A stretch of 64,000 nucleotides of DNA from assembly GCF_024436435.1 (NCBI RefSeq), contig NZ_JAFMZP010000002.1:682001-746000 (forward strand), in the 5' to 3' direction. Numbering within the stretch: the stretch's first letter is position 1; each line of letters opens with the position of its first letter. Both the position numbers and the translations under genes were made by a program. The notes beneath the pieces were generated by a model. The model was given only the letters and a program-made list of their open reading frames with translations, did not search any database and had not been told where the DNA came from. Below are positions 1-7,776 of the stretch, one piece after another. The stretch comes from Desertivirga xinjiangensis. Lineage in GTDB: Bacteria > Bacteroidota > Bacteroidia > Sphingobacteriales > Sphingobacteriaceae.

Positions 1-22
1 AGTTATCTTTAATAAAGTCTAT

Positions 23-232
23 ATGAGACCGCATTCAGATGAGGATATAATACGAAAGGCATCCCTGCAGGATAAAGAGGCCGGATTAATAAGAGACAAT
101 AAAATTGATATTGCTGTAGATATGGAAGACGACCATGGAACACTGCATACCTATGTGGTTTCTTTTGAAAGGAGCCCCGGTTCAGAAGGGGGGTGGAAAT
201 TTTTAGAGCTAAATGAGCTAAGTTCTTTATAA
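23..232 (+). CDS. small hypothetical protein, possibly 5'-truncated by the window edge
   Basis: This is a 69-residue acidic soluble protein that I do not recognise. It shows no signal peptide, membrane segment or cysteine motif. The middle (DMEDDHGTLHTYVVSFERS) and the end (GGWKFLELNEL) read like strands of a small beta-rich domain. The reading frame stays open upstream of the ATG to the first base of the window, so the true start may lie outside. The next gene on the same strand begins about 115 bp later. Confidence 0.5.
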   Translation: MRPHSDEDIIRKASLQDKEAGLIRDNKIDIAVDMEDDHGTLHTYVVSFERSPGSEGGWKFLELNELSSL

Positions 233-347
233 TTGTAATCTAACCCATTCCTGATTAGAAGGAGAATGTTTATCTTTAAGATATATATAGAGGACCAGTA
301 ATCTCTTATAACCGGCTCTCTCTTAATTGTAATTCATTTTTAGCTTT

Positions 348-1028
348 ATGAAATGGACTTTTGTAATTCAGCAGAAGCTTAAAGTAGCTTCGTTGCTGGC
401 CGGTGTAATGTTGATGGTGGTTCTGTTCAATCTAATCGAGCGAAAGAATATTGCTGAAATGAACCGTTCAGTTACTTCTATCTATAATGACCGGTTGGTT
501 CCGGCTACCGGCATCTTTTATCTTACCGATAATTTATATAGCAAAAGGTTCCTGCTTGAAAAGTTTCTTTCTTCGGGCAGCCAGGACATAAAGGCCCTGA
601 GGTTAAGTCTGGCAGTTCATGACCAGAATATAAAACTCCTTATCAATCAGTTTGAGAAAACTTATATGGTTGATAAAGAGCTGACTTTTTTGAACGAGTT
701 TAAGCAAAAGGTGACCAGTTATACCCGGATAGAAGAGCAAATACTTTTGCTGGCTGAAAACCATTCGAAAAGGGAAGCCCTTGCTTTATATGATACACAA
801 GGCAAAAGCTCACTTATCTCCACTGTTCAAAAGTTATCTGAACTTACGAAAATTCAGACAACGGTTGGAGGAGAACTATTAAATAATACCAAAAGAATAC
901 TAGCCACGTCTGACCTTTTATCGCATCTTCAGATGGCTCTGGCGATTGGAATTGGCCTGGTAATTGTTTCCTTGATTACTGCTTCCAAGGCCGTTACTCA
1001 TACAGAAAAGAATTTCCACTTGAATTGA
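348..1028 (+). CDS. MCP four-helix-bundle sensor-domain membrane protein without output domain
   Basis: The 226-residue protein has an N-terminal membrane segment (about residues 12-29), a mostly helical periplasmic region of about 160 residues, and a second membrane segment (about 195-215) followed by only a dozen cytoplasmic residues. This topology matches the four-helix-bundle ligand-binding module of chemoreceptors and kinases (4HB_MCP family). There is no HAMP, methyl-accepting or kinase domain after the second segment, so it could act only through a partner or be a remnant. Family assignment is from topology and sequence character. The hybrid kinase at 2654 is a possible but unproven partner. 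Confidence 0.6.
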   Translation: MKWTFVIQQKLKVASLLAGVMLMVVLFNLIERKNIAEMNRSVTSIYNDRLVPATGIFYLTDNLYSKRFLLEKFLSSGSQDIKALRLSLAVHDQNIKLLINQFEKTYMVDKELTFLNEFKQKVTSYTRIEEQILLLAENHSKREALALYDTQGKSSLISTVQKLSELTKIQTTVGGELLNNTKRILATSDLLSHLQMALAIGIGLVIVSLITASKAVTHTEKNFHLN

Positions 1029-1222
1029 GCTCTTTGCTAACATTTAATTACTTTAGCGAAATTTCTTGCATCTCAAAAGAATTGTATTCAGTGCTATAAT
1101 GGCTTTTTTTTGTTTGTGAAAACAGAACCAGCTGTTGCCCGTTAAAATTTATCGGATGCATTTACCATTTGCGGCTTGTGGATATTTTATAATGTTCGGA
1201 AGCCGACCTATTTTTTTATATT

Positions 1223-1720
1223 ATGAAGATTCAACCCAACAGCGTAGTGGCGCTTACGTACGATTTGTACACCACCGAAGATGGTCAGGAAGTTTTTGTC
1301 GAGAAAGCTTCAGAAGAACAACCTCTTGTGTTCCTGTACGGAGTAGGCATGATGTTGCCAAAATTTGAGGAAAATTTATCCGGACTAGCTGCAGGTGATA
1401 GCTATGATTTCCATCTGTCTGCCATAGATGCTTATGGTGAAAAAGATGCGAATGCTGTTGCTGAACTTGGCATAGAAATGTTCCAGGGAGCAGATCTACC
1501 GGAAGTTGATGCTGTGTTACCTTTACAGGATAACCATGGCAATCAGTTTCGCGCACGGGTGACCAACGTGTCTGACACCAATGTTACTGTTGATTTGAAT
1601 CACCCTATGGCAGGTCAGGACCTGCATTTCAAGGGGCAGATCTTAAACGTTCGCGAAGCGACGAAAGATGAATTGGCACATGGTCATGCTCATGGTGCTG
1701 ATGGCCATTCAGGACACTAA
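1223..1720 (+). CDS. FKBP-type peptidyl-prolyl isomerase, SlyD-like
   Basis: The 165-residue cytoplasmic protein matches the SlyD class of FKBP isomerases, which catalyse proline cis/trans isomerisation and have chaperone activity. It opens with the typical beta strand (VVALTYDLYTTEDGQEVF), continues with FLYGVGMMLPKFEENLSGL, and has an insert-in-flap region at about residues 70-125. The C-terminus is histidine-rich (HGHAHGADGHSGH), like the metal-binding tail of SlyD. The start follows an AT-rich leader with no Shine-Dalgarno sequence. A hairpin terminator follows immediately. Confidence 0.88.
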   Translation: MKIQPNSVVALTYDLYTTEDGQEVFVEKASEEQPLVFLYGVGMMLPKFEENLSGLAAGDSYDFHLSAIDAYGEKDANAVAELGIEMFQGADLPEVDAVLPLQDNHGNQFRARVTNVSDTNVTVDLNHPMAGQDLHFKGQILNVREATKDELAHGHAHGADGHSGH

Positions 1721-1729
1721 GAGTAATAA

Positions 1730-1760
1730 AAAAAGCGTCGTTTGACCAACGGCGCTTTTT
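1730..1760. terminator. bidirectional intrinsic terminator
   Basis: Arms AAAAAGCGTCGTT (1730-1742) and AACGGCGCTTTTT (1748-1760) pair over 13 bp with one G-T wobble around a 5-nt loop. There are A and T runs on both sides. It sits between the convergent FKBP gene (ends 1720) and the barrel-protein gene (ends 1766) and can serve both. Confidence 0.85.
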
Positions 1761-1765
1761 GCGCT

Positions 1766-2497
1766 TTAGAAATACCTTTCTGCTTTAAACCCGTAGGTGA
1801 GGATCAGGTTCTCACTCCTCGTTTTTGTTAATTTATTATATTTAAGTGAAGTATTAAGGGATAGGTATTTATTAAGTATCACCGAAAATCCGGAGCTGGT
1901 ACTTATAATATAATCATCCTTGTAATTTAGTGAGTTCTGTAAGAATCCGGTACCGTCCAGGACAATAATTTTCTTTATTGAATATTTAAAAAATACTCGT
2001 AGAGAATTCCTGAATGTTTGGTAGTATTCATTGTGATCATTGACCAGGAGTTTACTCGTTTCAAATAGTATCCCATTGCTGATATTCAACTGTATGCGCT
2101 CCGAATTTACGACATTATACGCAAGGCCTAGCCCCGCTTGCAACTGATTGACTATCTTTAAGGAATAGCTTGTGGTAAAATTAGCCAGGCCCCAGTAGTA
2201 AGGTGAAGGCTCCTTTTGATAGAGATTGAAATCAAGGCTTGCCGTATAGTCATTATTGGAAAGTTGCCGGTTTTGTTTACCATAAAGCCAGTTGTTATTA
2301 AAGTTAAGCACTGCTTTTTTATTCCGGACACTGAATTTCAGGGAATTATTAAGGATGTATGCATCCGTTGTATTGGTTTTATTAATATTGCCACTTGCAT
2401 TAAAAGCGATGAAATGATGCGTGCTGTCCTTGAACTGCGGATAGCCGGATAAGTATAAAAGTACCAGAAGCAGAGATGTAAGAGTTTTAATGATCAT
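1766..2497 (-). CDS. DUF481-like outer-membrane beta-barrel protein
   Basis: The 243-residue protein begins with a signal peptide (MIIKTLTSLLLVLLYLSGYPQ) and continues as amphipathic beta strands ending in aromatic YF, the usual C-terminal signature of outer-membrane barrels. The pattern (SLKFSVRNKKAVLNFNNNW, PSPYYWGLANF, GLGLAYNVV) resembles DUF481/YdiY proteins of Bacteroidetes, whose role is not established. A longer frame opens at 2539, but the internal ATG at 2497 is chosen because the signal peptide begins there. In addition, a strong TTTG-N21-TAGTTTTG promoter lies between the two ATGs. Confidence 0.72.
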   Translation of the reverse strand: MIIKTLTSLLLVLLYLSGYPQFKDSTHHFIAFNASGNINKTNTTDAYILNNSLKFSVRNKKAVLNFNNNWLYGKQNRQLSNNDYTASLDFNLYQKEPSPYYWGLANFTTSYSLKIVNQLQAGLGLAYNVVNSERIQLNISNGILFETSKLLVNDHNEYYQTFRNSLRVFFKYSIKKIIVLDGTGFLQNSLNYKDDYIISTSSGFSVILNKYLSLNTSLKYNKLTKTRSENLILTYGFKAERYF

Positions 2498-2512
2498 AGA
2501 TTGTGTGCTGAT

Positions 2513-2545
2513 CAAAACTACTGGATTGTATTGGTACATACCAAA
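2513..2545 (-). promoter_or_regulatory. Bacteroidetes-type promoter for the DUF481-like gene
   Basis: On the minus strand, TTTG (2545-2542), 21 nt, then TAGTTTTG (2520-2513) match the Bacteroidetes consensus (-33 TTTG, -7 TAnnTTTG) with exact spacing. Transcription would start near 2507, about 10 nt before the ATG at 2497. This excludes the longer start at 2539. Confidence 0.65.
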
Positions 2546-2653
2546 TGCTGATTGACTAAATTTGCTTCAAATGCTTTGAACGGATATAGGAAACACAAAA
2601 AACTAAATCTATTCGTTATTAATAGATACATTCATGAAGGTTAAAAAGAATCT

Positions 2654-5206
2654 ATGCAATTTATAAAGGGTAAGGTAATTGTAGCTTTTCTTTCGGGATG
2701 TATAGCGTTATTTTTTGCCTGGGAAGCCAGCCGGCAGGCCTCCATACAGATACTTGGGAATGTAGATAGTTTATCGACTCCAGTCGACAAATTACATCTG
2801 GTCAATCAGTTATTTCGTGATATCAATAAGTTGGAACAATTACAGCGTGCGCAGGCCATCCAGGGTAAAGACCGGGATTCTAATAATCTGCGCAATGAAT
2901 CACTGGAATTAAGGAAATCATTAGACAACCTTGGAAAGATGTATACGGGCGATTCATCCCAATTGGCCCGGATAGCCTCCATGAAAAAGATATTACGCGA
3001 CCGGGACAGCTTGTTCTCAAATTATATGAGGGTAAGGGAAGGCCTGGTAAGTGGTAAAGAGCTTTCCAGGCAGCTCGGCAGGCTGACCAGCATTTATTCT
3101 AAAAGCCCGGTGCTTGTTGAGAAAATAATTACAACGGAAAAAACGTCGACTATTACCATCAACCCGCCTGGATACGAAGACGATAAAAAGGCATCCAGGG
3201 GATTTTTGGGCAGACTTTTCGGTAAAAAGCGGGATGTTGCACCGGAGACGACAGAAGTAGACCAGTTGCCTCACGAACAATTGGCAAGTGAAACCGTAGA
3301 TGTGAAGATCGATACCATTTCGTCGGCAGCTCAGGTGAATCCGGATAGCTTAAAGAGGGAGATCGATAAGGCCCGCCGAACCATTGTCAGCACTCAGCGC
3401 CTAAAAAGTACCAGTTTTATCGACCGTGAGGCTGCCCTGACCAATGCAGGGAATATTCTTATTAACCAGATGTTGAATATCCTGCAGGAGGTAGAGAAGG
3501 ATGCTCTGGCGCAGGTGGAGAGAAATAACAGCAAAACAAAAGGGGTTGTCGAAGAAGGGGCCAGAAATATTATTAACATTATTTTGCTGTTTGTTTTGGC
3601 CACTGCGATTCTGTTGTACCTTATCCTGACAGATATTTCACGTAGTGCACGCTATAGAAACCAGCTGGAACTGGCAAAGGATGAGGCGGAGCATCATAGT
3701 GCAGTAAGGCAGCGTTTCCTGGCCAATATGAGTCACGAGATCCGGACTCCGTTGCAATCTATAATCGGGTATTCGGAGCAGTTACGGCAAGGCCATACAC
3801 AAAGCAATGAAGCTATCAACGCCATCCATTACTCATCAGAGCATCTCCTGCAGATCGTAAATGAAATTTTAGATTATTCGAGGCTTGCATCAGGTAAATT
3901 CAGCCTTAATTTCGGAACTTTTAGCCTAAAAAGCCTGCTACAGGAAATTATTGCACTCGTACAGCCTCAAGCATCCAAAAAAGCACTGGCTTTAATATTG
4001 GAAGATCATACACAAGCGGATCAGGTTATAGCGGACTCGTTTAGGTTGAAGCAGATCCTCCTAAACCTGATCAGCAATGCTATTAAATTTACAGATGAGG
4101 GATCTGTCACTTTATGTGTGCGTGCAACTGAAACAGAGCACCGTTATCATTTTGTTTTCCAGGTGGCAGATACAGGACACGGCATTCCTAAAGATAGTTT
4201 TGCTAACATTTTTAACCAGTTCGAACAAGTAAATACTTCGGCGGTGGCCGCGACGAAGGGAACAGGCCTGGGCTTGAGCATAGTTAAAGAATTGGTGGAA
4301 CTGCAAGGCGGATCGGTAACCGTTGAGTCAGAGTTGGGAAGAGGTACTACATTCGAAGTACGACTTGGCTTTGCTAAGCCGACTGCTGTTTTAAAGTCTT
4401 CTTATGAGGTGGTTAGCAATTTTCCGGCTAACGAATTAGACGTATATCTGGTCGATGATGATCAGTTGATCCTTCAACTGGTATGCTCCATATTTGAGAA
4501 ACACCATATCCGTTATCACTGCTTTACTTCGCCTTTGGAGCTGTTGAATAATCTGAAAGATCCGGACAAATCTGTGGTTATGGCCGATATACGCATGCCT
4601 GAAATGAGTGGTATTGAACTTTGTACTGAACTAAGAAAGAAAAGTTCATCACTGCGTATATATGCTCTGACTGCTCAGGCCCTACCCGAGGAGAGGCAGG
4701 TGATCCTAGAGGCAGGGTTTAATGGAATATTAATGAAACCCTTCAGGGAAGCGGATGTTCTGGCTCTGTTGCTGGATACTGTTCCAACCGAACAGCTTCC
4801 GGAGATTCAGCTGGAGAAAGATTTTGATCTGAGTTCTCTGGAGCAAATGACCTTTGGAGACACAGAAAAAATGATCCGGTTGCTTAATCAATATGTAGAG
4901 GATAGCAGAGAGGATGTAAGGCAGCTAAGTGATCTGCAGGGTGACGAGTCTGAGGTGCCTTTCTTACTACACAAGCTAGCAGGGCGAAGTGCTCAATTGG
5001 GTGCAGCCAGACTCGCGGCGTTAATGAGGGAGCTTGAGATATTAGCATATAAAGAGGAGCACGAGGCCCCCTCTTCGGTAACAAAAGATGATCTGAAAGC
5101 AATTGCTGCAGAAGTTGAAAGTGTTATGGGAAAAATTGAAATGGAGATCAGCCGTCTATCTGGTATTTCTCCATCTTATAGTAAAGAGTTTTCCGGTCAA
5201 TATTAA
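2654..5206 (+). CDS. hybrid sensor histidine kinase with receiver and HPt domains
   Basis: The 850-residue membrane kinase has a first membrane segment (about 7-25), a long extracytoplasmic helical region, a second membrane segment (about 305-325), and an H-box with phosphoacceptor H361 (NMSHEIRTPLQS). An HATPase domain follows (N-box SNAIKF, G-boxes DTGHGIP and GTGLGLSI), then a receiver with D645 (MADIRMPEMSG) and an HPt domain with H773 (LHKLAGRSAQLGA). The phosphate path is therefore His-Asp-His within one chain, implying a separate final receiver. The sensor region contains a charged low-complexity stretch near residues 185-225. The 3' end overlaps the convergent response regulator gene by 59 bp. 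Confidence 0.92.
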   Translation: MQFIKGKVIVAFLSGCIALFFAWEASRQASIQILGNVDSLSTPVDKLHLVNQLFRDINKLEQLQRAQAIQGKDRDSNNLRNESLELRKSLDNLGKMYTGDSSQLARIASMKKILRDRDSLFSNYMRVREGLVSGKELSRQLGRLTSIYSKSPVLVEKIITTEKTSTITINPPGYEDDKKASRGFLGRLFGKKRDVAPETTEVDQLPHEQLASETVDVKIDTISSAAQVNPDSLKREIDKARRTIVSTQRLKSTSFIDREAALTNAGNILINQMLNILQEVEKDALAQVERNNSKTKGVVEEGARNIINIILLFVLATAILLYLILTDISRSARYRNQLELAKDEAEHHSAVRQRFLANMSHEIRTPLQSIIGYSEQLRQGHTQSNEAINAIHYSSEHLLQIVNEILDYSRLASGKFSLNFGTFSLKSLLQEIIALVQPQASKKALALILEDHTQADQVIADSFRLKQILLNLISNAIKFTDEGSVTLCVRATETEHRYHFVFQVADTGHGIPKDSFANIFNQFEQVNTSAVAATKGTGLGLSIVKELVELQGGSVTVESELGRGTTFEVRLGFAKPTAVLKSSYEVVSNFPANELDVYLVDDDQLILQLVCSIFEKHHIRYHCFTSPLELLNNLKDPDKSVVMADIRMPEMSGIELCTELRKKSSSLRIYALTAQALPEERQVILEAGFNGILMKPFREADVLALLLDTVPTEQLPEIQLEKDFDLSSLEQMTFGDTEKMIRLLNQYVEDSREDVRQLSDLQGDESEVPFLLHKLAGRSAQLGAARLAALMRELEILAYKEEHEAPSSVTKDDLKAIAAEVESVMGKIEMEISRLSGISPSYSKEFSGQY

Positions 5207-6479
5207 GCAGCTTTGCAGCCTGCGATTTATTGTATTTTACTTTTACTAATGTTTGGGCGATCAGTTCCTTCTCATTAGCTTCGTTAACAGCTTTGATGTC
5301 GGATGTTGACGGTTTCGCACCATGCTTTACGGCAATGAACATTTCGGAAGGTAAAGCGGTTTTCTGAGCAATTTGTCCCGGTGTTAGAAGAACCATCCGT
5401 TTGATCACGTTGCGCAATTCACGCAAATTGCCTGGCCAGTCATATTTTAAAAGGAGATCTTTAACTTCAAGGGATACACCTTGCACGTTCCGGTCCAATT
5501 CTTTGTTCGATTGACGAATAAAATGGTCTATAAAAATATCGATGTCATCATCGCGTTCGCGCAGGGCGGGTACCTCAATTTTAAATTCATTGAGCCGGTG
5601 GTATAAGTCTTCCCTGAAGTCACCTTTACTCACACTATTATAGAGGTCATCGTTAGTGGCAGTAATGATCCGCACATCAACACTTACCTGTTTGTTACTT
5701 CCAATAGGCTGTATCACTCTTTCCTGTAGCACGCGCAGGAGCTGCACCTGAACCTCATAATCGAGGTTCCCAACCTCATCAAGAAAGAGTGTGCCACCAT
5801 TTGCTGCCTCGAACCGGCCTTTTTTATCAAGAACAGCCCCGGTGAAAGAGCCTTTAACGTGGCCAAATAATTCACTTCCTGCGAGATGTTTGGACAAAGC
5901 TCCGCAGTCAATAGATACAAAGGGCATCTGTGCCCGTTTACTGAAGCGGTGTATAGATTTGGCAGCATATTCCTTTCCGGTACCGCTTTCACCCTGGATT
6001 ATAACAGACATGTCTGTAGGTGCTACCAGTTTTATATAATCATGTAACTGAATCGAAGCATCACTTCGTCCTTCAATAAAGTTTAAATTTACAGGAAATT
6101 GGTTGTTAGTCTTTTCAACTTTTTTCTCCAGGGCTTCGTTCACAGCCATTAAAAGCTCATCTGGATTTACAGGTTTTGTTATGTAGTCCAGCGCACCGAA
6201 CCGCATTGCTCTCACGGCGGTCCTCACATCATTGAAGCTAGTCATTATAATAGAGGGAGCAACTATTCCTTTGGATTTGGCGGCAGCTATTACGTCGAGT
6301 CCAGTTCCATCAGGCAAGCGATAATCGAGGAGAAACAGATCGTATTCTTTTTGTTCCAAGGCTTTGACGGCCAACTTCACCTTTGATGCAGTTTCTACGT
6401 CATGCCCTTTTTTAGTAAGAAATCCTTGTAATAATTCTGAAAAAGTTATATCATCTTCAACAAGCAGAAGCTTAGCCAT
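5148..6479 (-). CDS. sigma-54-dependent response regulator, NtrC family
   Basis: The 443-residue protein has a receiver domain (acid pocket E8-D10, phosphoacceptor D52 in LLDYRLPDGTG), an AAA+ domain with Walker A GESGTGKE (163-170), a GSFTGA loop (210-215; the usual form is GAFTGA) and Walker B LFLDEVG (231-237). It ends with a Fis-type helix-turn-helix (KSQAAKLLNIDRKTLYYKM). It should activate RNA polymerase carrying sigma-54. The gene overlaps the hybrid kinase tail-to-tail, making it the obvious candidate acceptor for the kinase's HPt, but pairing is inferred from position only. A promoter-like TATTTTTG lies 19 nt before the ATG. Confidence 0.93.
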   Translation of the reverse strand: MAKLLLVEDDITFSELLQGFLTKKGHDVETASKVKLAVKALEQKEYDLFLLDYRLPDGTGLDVIAAAKSKGIVAPSIIMTSFNDVRTAVRAMRFGALDYITKPVNPDELLMAVNEALEKKVEKTNNQFPVNLNFIEGRSDASIQLHDYIKLVAPTDMSVIIQGESGTGKEYAAKSIHRFSKRAQMPFVSIDCGALSKHLAGSELFGHVKGSFTGAVLDKKGRFEAANGGTLFLDEVGNLDYEVQVQLLRVLQERVIQPIGSNKQVSVDVRIITATNDDLYNSVSKGDFREDLYHRLNEFKIEVPALRERDDDIDIFIDHFIRQSNKELDRNVQGVSLEVKDLLLKYDWPGNLRELRNVIKRMVLLTPGQIAQKTALPSEMFIAVKHGAKPSTSDIKAVNEANEKELIAQTLVKVKYNKSQAAKLLNIDRKTLYYKMEKYQIDG

Positions 6480-6498
6480 AGCAACGGGTTTAATTAAT

Positions 6499-6506
6499 CA
6501 AAAATA
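6499..6506 (-). promoter_or_regulatory. candidate -7 element for the response regulator gene
   Basis: TATTTTTG on the minus strand fits TAnnTTTG and lies 19 nt upstream of the ATG at 6479. It coincides with the T-run of the terminator of the upstream small gene. No clear TTTG is present at the -33 distance, so confidence is modest. Confidence 0.35.
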
Positions 6507-6530
6507 CAAAAGCCGAAGGATTCTTCGGCT
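6501..6530 (-). terminator. intrinsic terminator after the small exported peptide gene
   Basis: Perfect 8-bp arms AGCCGAAG (6511-6518) and CTTCGGCT (6523-6530) with a 4-nt loop are followed on the minus strand by TTTGTATTTT. It lies 70 bp beyond the stop of the 56-residue gene and only 22 bp before the response regulator start. Confidence 0.75.
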
Positions 6531-6600
6531 ATTGTAAAGGATTAACTGTAATTAACTGTAAAATATTGTATTGAAAATTGTTTGCCTATGGCTTTTTAGG

Positions 6601-6771
6601 CTATTGCTTTGGCTTTTTAGTTTTTAAGGTGTCTGTAGGGGTTTGAGCTGTGTCTTTTTTGGTCGTATCCTGCAAGCTTATTCCTGAATAGTTTGACGAA
6701 ATAGATGCAGTTGTTGAATTGATGCCTGCAAATGCCAGAGCTACTATAATTGCTAATGCTGTCCTTTTCAT
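6601..6771 (-). CDS. small exported Thr/Lys-rich peptide
   Basis: Reading from the ATG at 6771 gives 56 codons and a TAG stop. Residues 1-22 form a clear signal peptide (MKRTALAIIVALAFAGINST) with probable cleavage near residue 22. The mature part is short and low-complexity, rich in Asp, Thr and Lys (DTTKKDTAQTPTDTLKTKK). Such small secreted proteins are common and uncharacterised in Sphingobacteriaceae. A hairpin terminator follows. I do not know the function. Confidence 0.65.
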   Translation of the reverse strand: MKRTALAIIVALAFAGINSTTASISSNYSGISLQDTTKKDTAQTPTDTLKTKKPKQ

Positions 6772-6919
6772 AGTTTTAGTTTTTAGTACGCCACCTATAG
6801 TATCAACATAGTGCCATGAAAATATAAATTGTTAATACATTGATAATTAGTGTGTTTTGATTTTTGTGCGCTTATTTCTTTGTGGAATTATTCTACACAC
6901 TGCTGCATTAGGCCGCAAC

Positions 6920-7483
6920 TTATAAGCTGTTGTGGTTGCTAAAAGCGCTGCTGTTGGCAGTTGGGATGTATTTGGTATTACCGGCTTCAAAGCGGTTTCG
7001 CAGGCTATACTTTATAATCTTATTTTCTTGTAGGGCTTTGTAAGTCTCCGCCAGGGCCTGAGCAGTGTAAATTGCACAAAAAGGCTGGGGGAAGTCAGCC
7101 AGTTCATAAACGTAGAAATCGAAGTTGGTCTGTTCGTTATATGTTTGGATCAGGAAGGAGAGGGTTTGCTGCTCCATGTCGATAAGATCGCAAGCCATTA
7201 ACAGTAGGTCTTTTTGCGGGTAGGCGTCGTGAACGCTGAGCAGGCCATTCAGCGGACCCTGGACTGGCAATTTATCTTGTATCAACGTGAATTCCGGGAG
7301 AGCCTCTTGGTATTTGTCGAATTGCCCGTGATTGACCGATACCACCACAGGCAGGTTTATAGATTGCAGCTTAGCGGCAATAACCTTAGCCCAGGGCCTG
7401 TTTTGAATCATCAACAAGCCTTTATCGCTTCCCATCCGGGTGCTCCGGCCTCCGCATAAAATTACGCCAAGAAGTTCCTTCAT
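6920..7483 (-). CDS. mobA: molybdenum cofactor guanylyltransferase MobA
   Basis: The 187-residue enzyme transfers GMP from GTP to molybdopterin, giving the guanine dinucleotide cofactor needed by DMSO-reductase-family enzymes such as the nitrate reductase upstream. The nucleotidyltransferase signature is clear at the N-terminus (VILCGGRSTRMGSDKGLL), with LPVQGPLNGLL and LLLMACDLIDM (metal-binding Asp) following. Length matches the family. Its start overlaps the stop of the SelW-like gene by 4 nt, indicating translational coupling, and it is the last gene of the nitrate/molybdopterin run. Confidence 0.93.
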   Translation of the reverse strand: MKELLGVILCGGRSTRMGSDKGLLMIQNRPWAKVIAAKLQSINLPVVVSVNHGQFDKYQEALPEFTLIQDKLPVQGPLNGLLSVHDAYPQKDLLLMACDLIDMEQQTLSFLIQTYNEQTNFDFYVYELADFPQPFCAIYTAQALAETYKALQENKIIKYSLRNRFEAGNTKYIPTANSSAFSNHNSL

Positions 7484-7764
7484 AGATCAGCCTTATCAGA
7501 ATGACCCAAATTCTTGTCCGGATTGACGAGATCCCTGATGTGTTGTTTCAATTCTTTGATTTCGGGAAACTTACCTGCAGCTTTTCGATCAAAGATCAGA
7601 GTACCGTCAAGCCATATTTTAAAAGTACCACCCAATTCAGCGGGGTGTAAGGACACACCTCTCAGTTCCTCAGTAAATGTAGTCAGGAGTTCCTGTGCAA
7701 AATAAGCGGAACGGAGCAGCCATCCGCACTTCGGGCAATATTCTATAGTGATCAGAGGTTTCAT
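7480..7764 (-). CDS. SelT/SelW/SelH (Rdx) family thioredoxin-fold protein
   Basis: This 94-residue protein has the N-terminal redox motif C10-P-K-C13 after a beta strand (ITIEYCPKCGW), and the family's GGTFKIWLDGTLIFDRK segment. It corresponds to the cysteine form of selenoprotein W-like Rdx proteins, thought to be thiol-disulfide redox proteins; bacterial members lack an assigned partner. It sits 12 bp after moaE and overlaps mobA by 4 nt, so it is embedded in the cofactor operon. A role in thiol or sulfur handling during molybdopterin synthesis is an inference from position only. Confidence 0.85.
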   Translation of the reverse strand: MKPLITIEYCPKCGWLLRSAYFAQELLTTFTEELRGVSLHPAELGGTFKIWLDGTLIFDRKAAGKFPEIKELKQHIRDLVNPDKNLGHSDKADL

Positions 7765-7776
7765 GTAAGTTTAATT

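Noticed and set aside
1135-1368. Open frame of 77 codons ahead of and overlapping the FKBP gene
   Set aside because: It overlaps the well-supported FKBP start in another frame, has no domain, and its sequence is a shifted reading of that gene.
6805-6816. Minus-strand TGGCAC followed by TTGA upstream of the small exported peptide, resembling a sigma-54 promoter
   Set aside because: The spacing is one base short and the invariant GC of the -12 box is absent.
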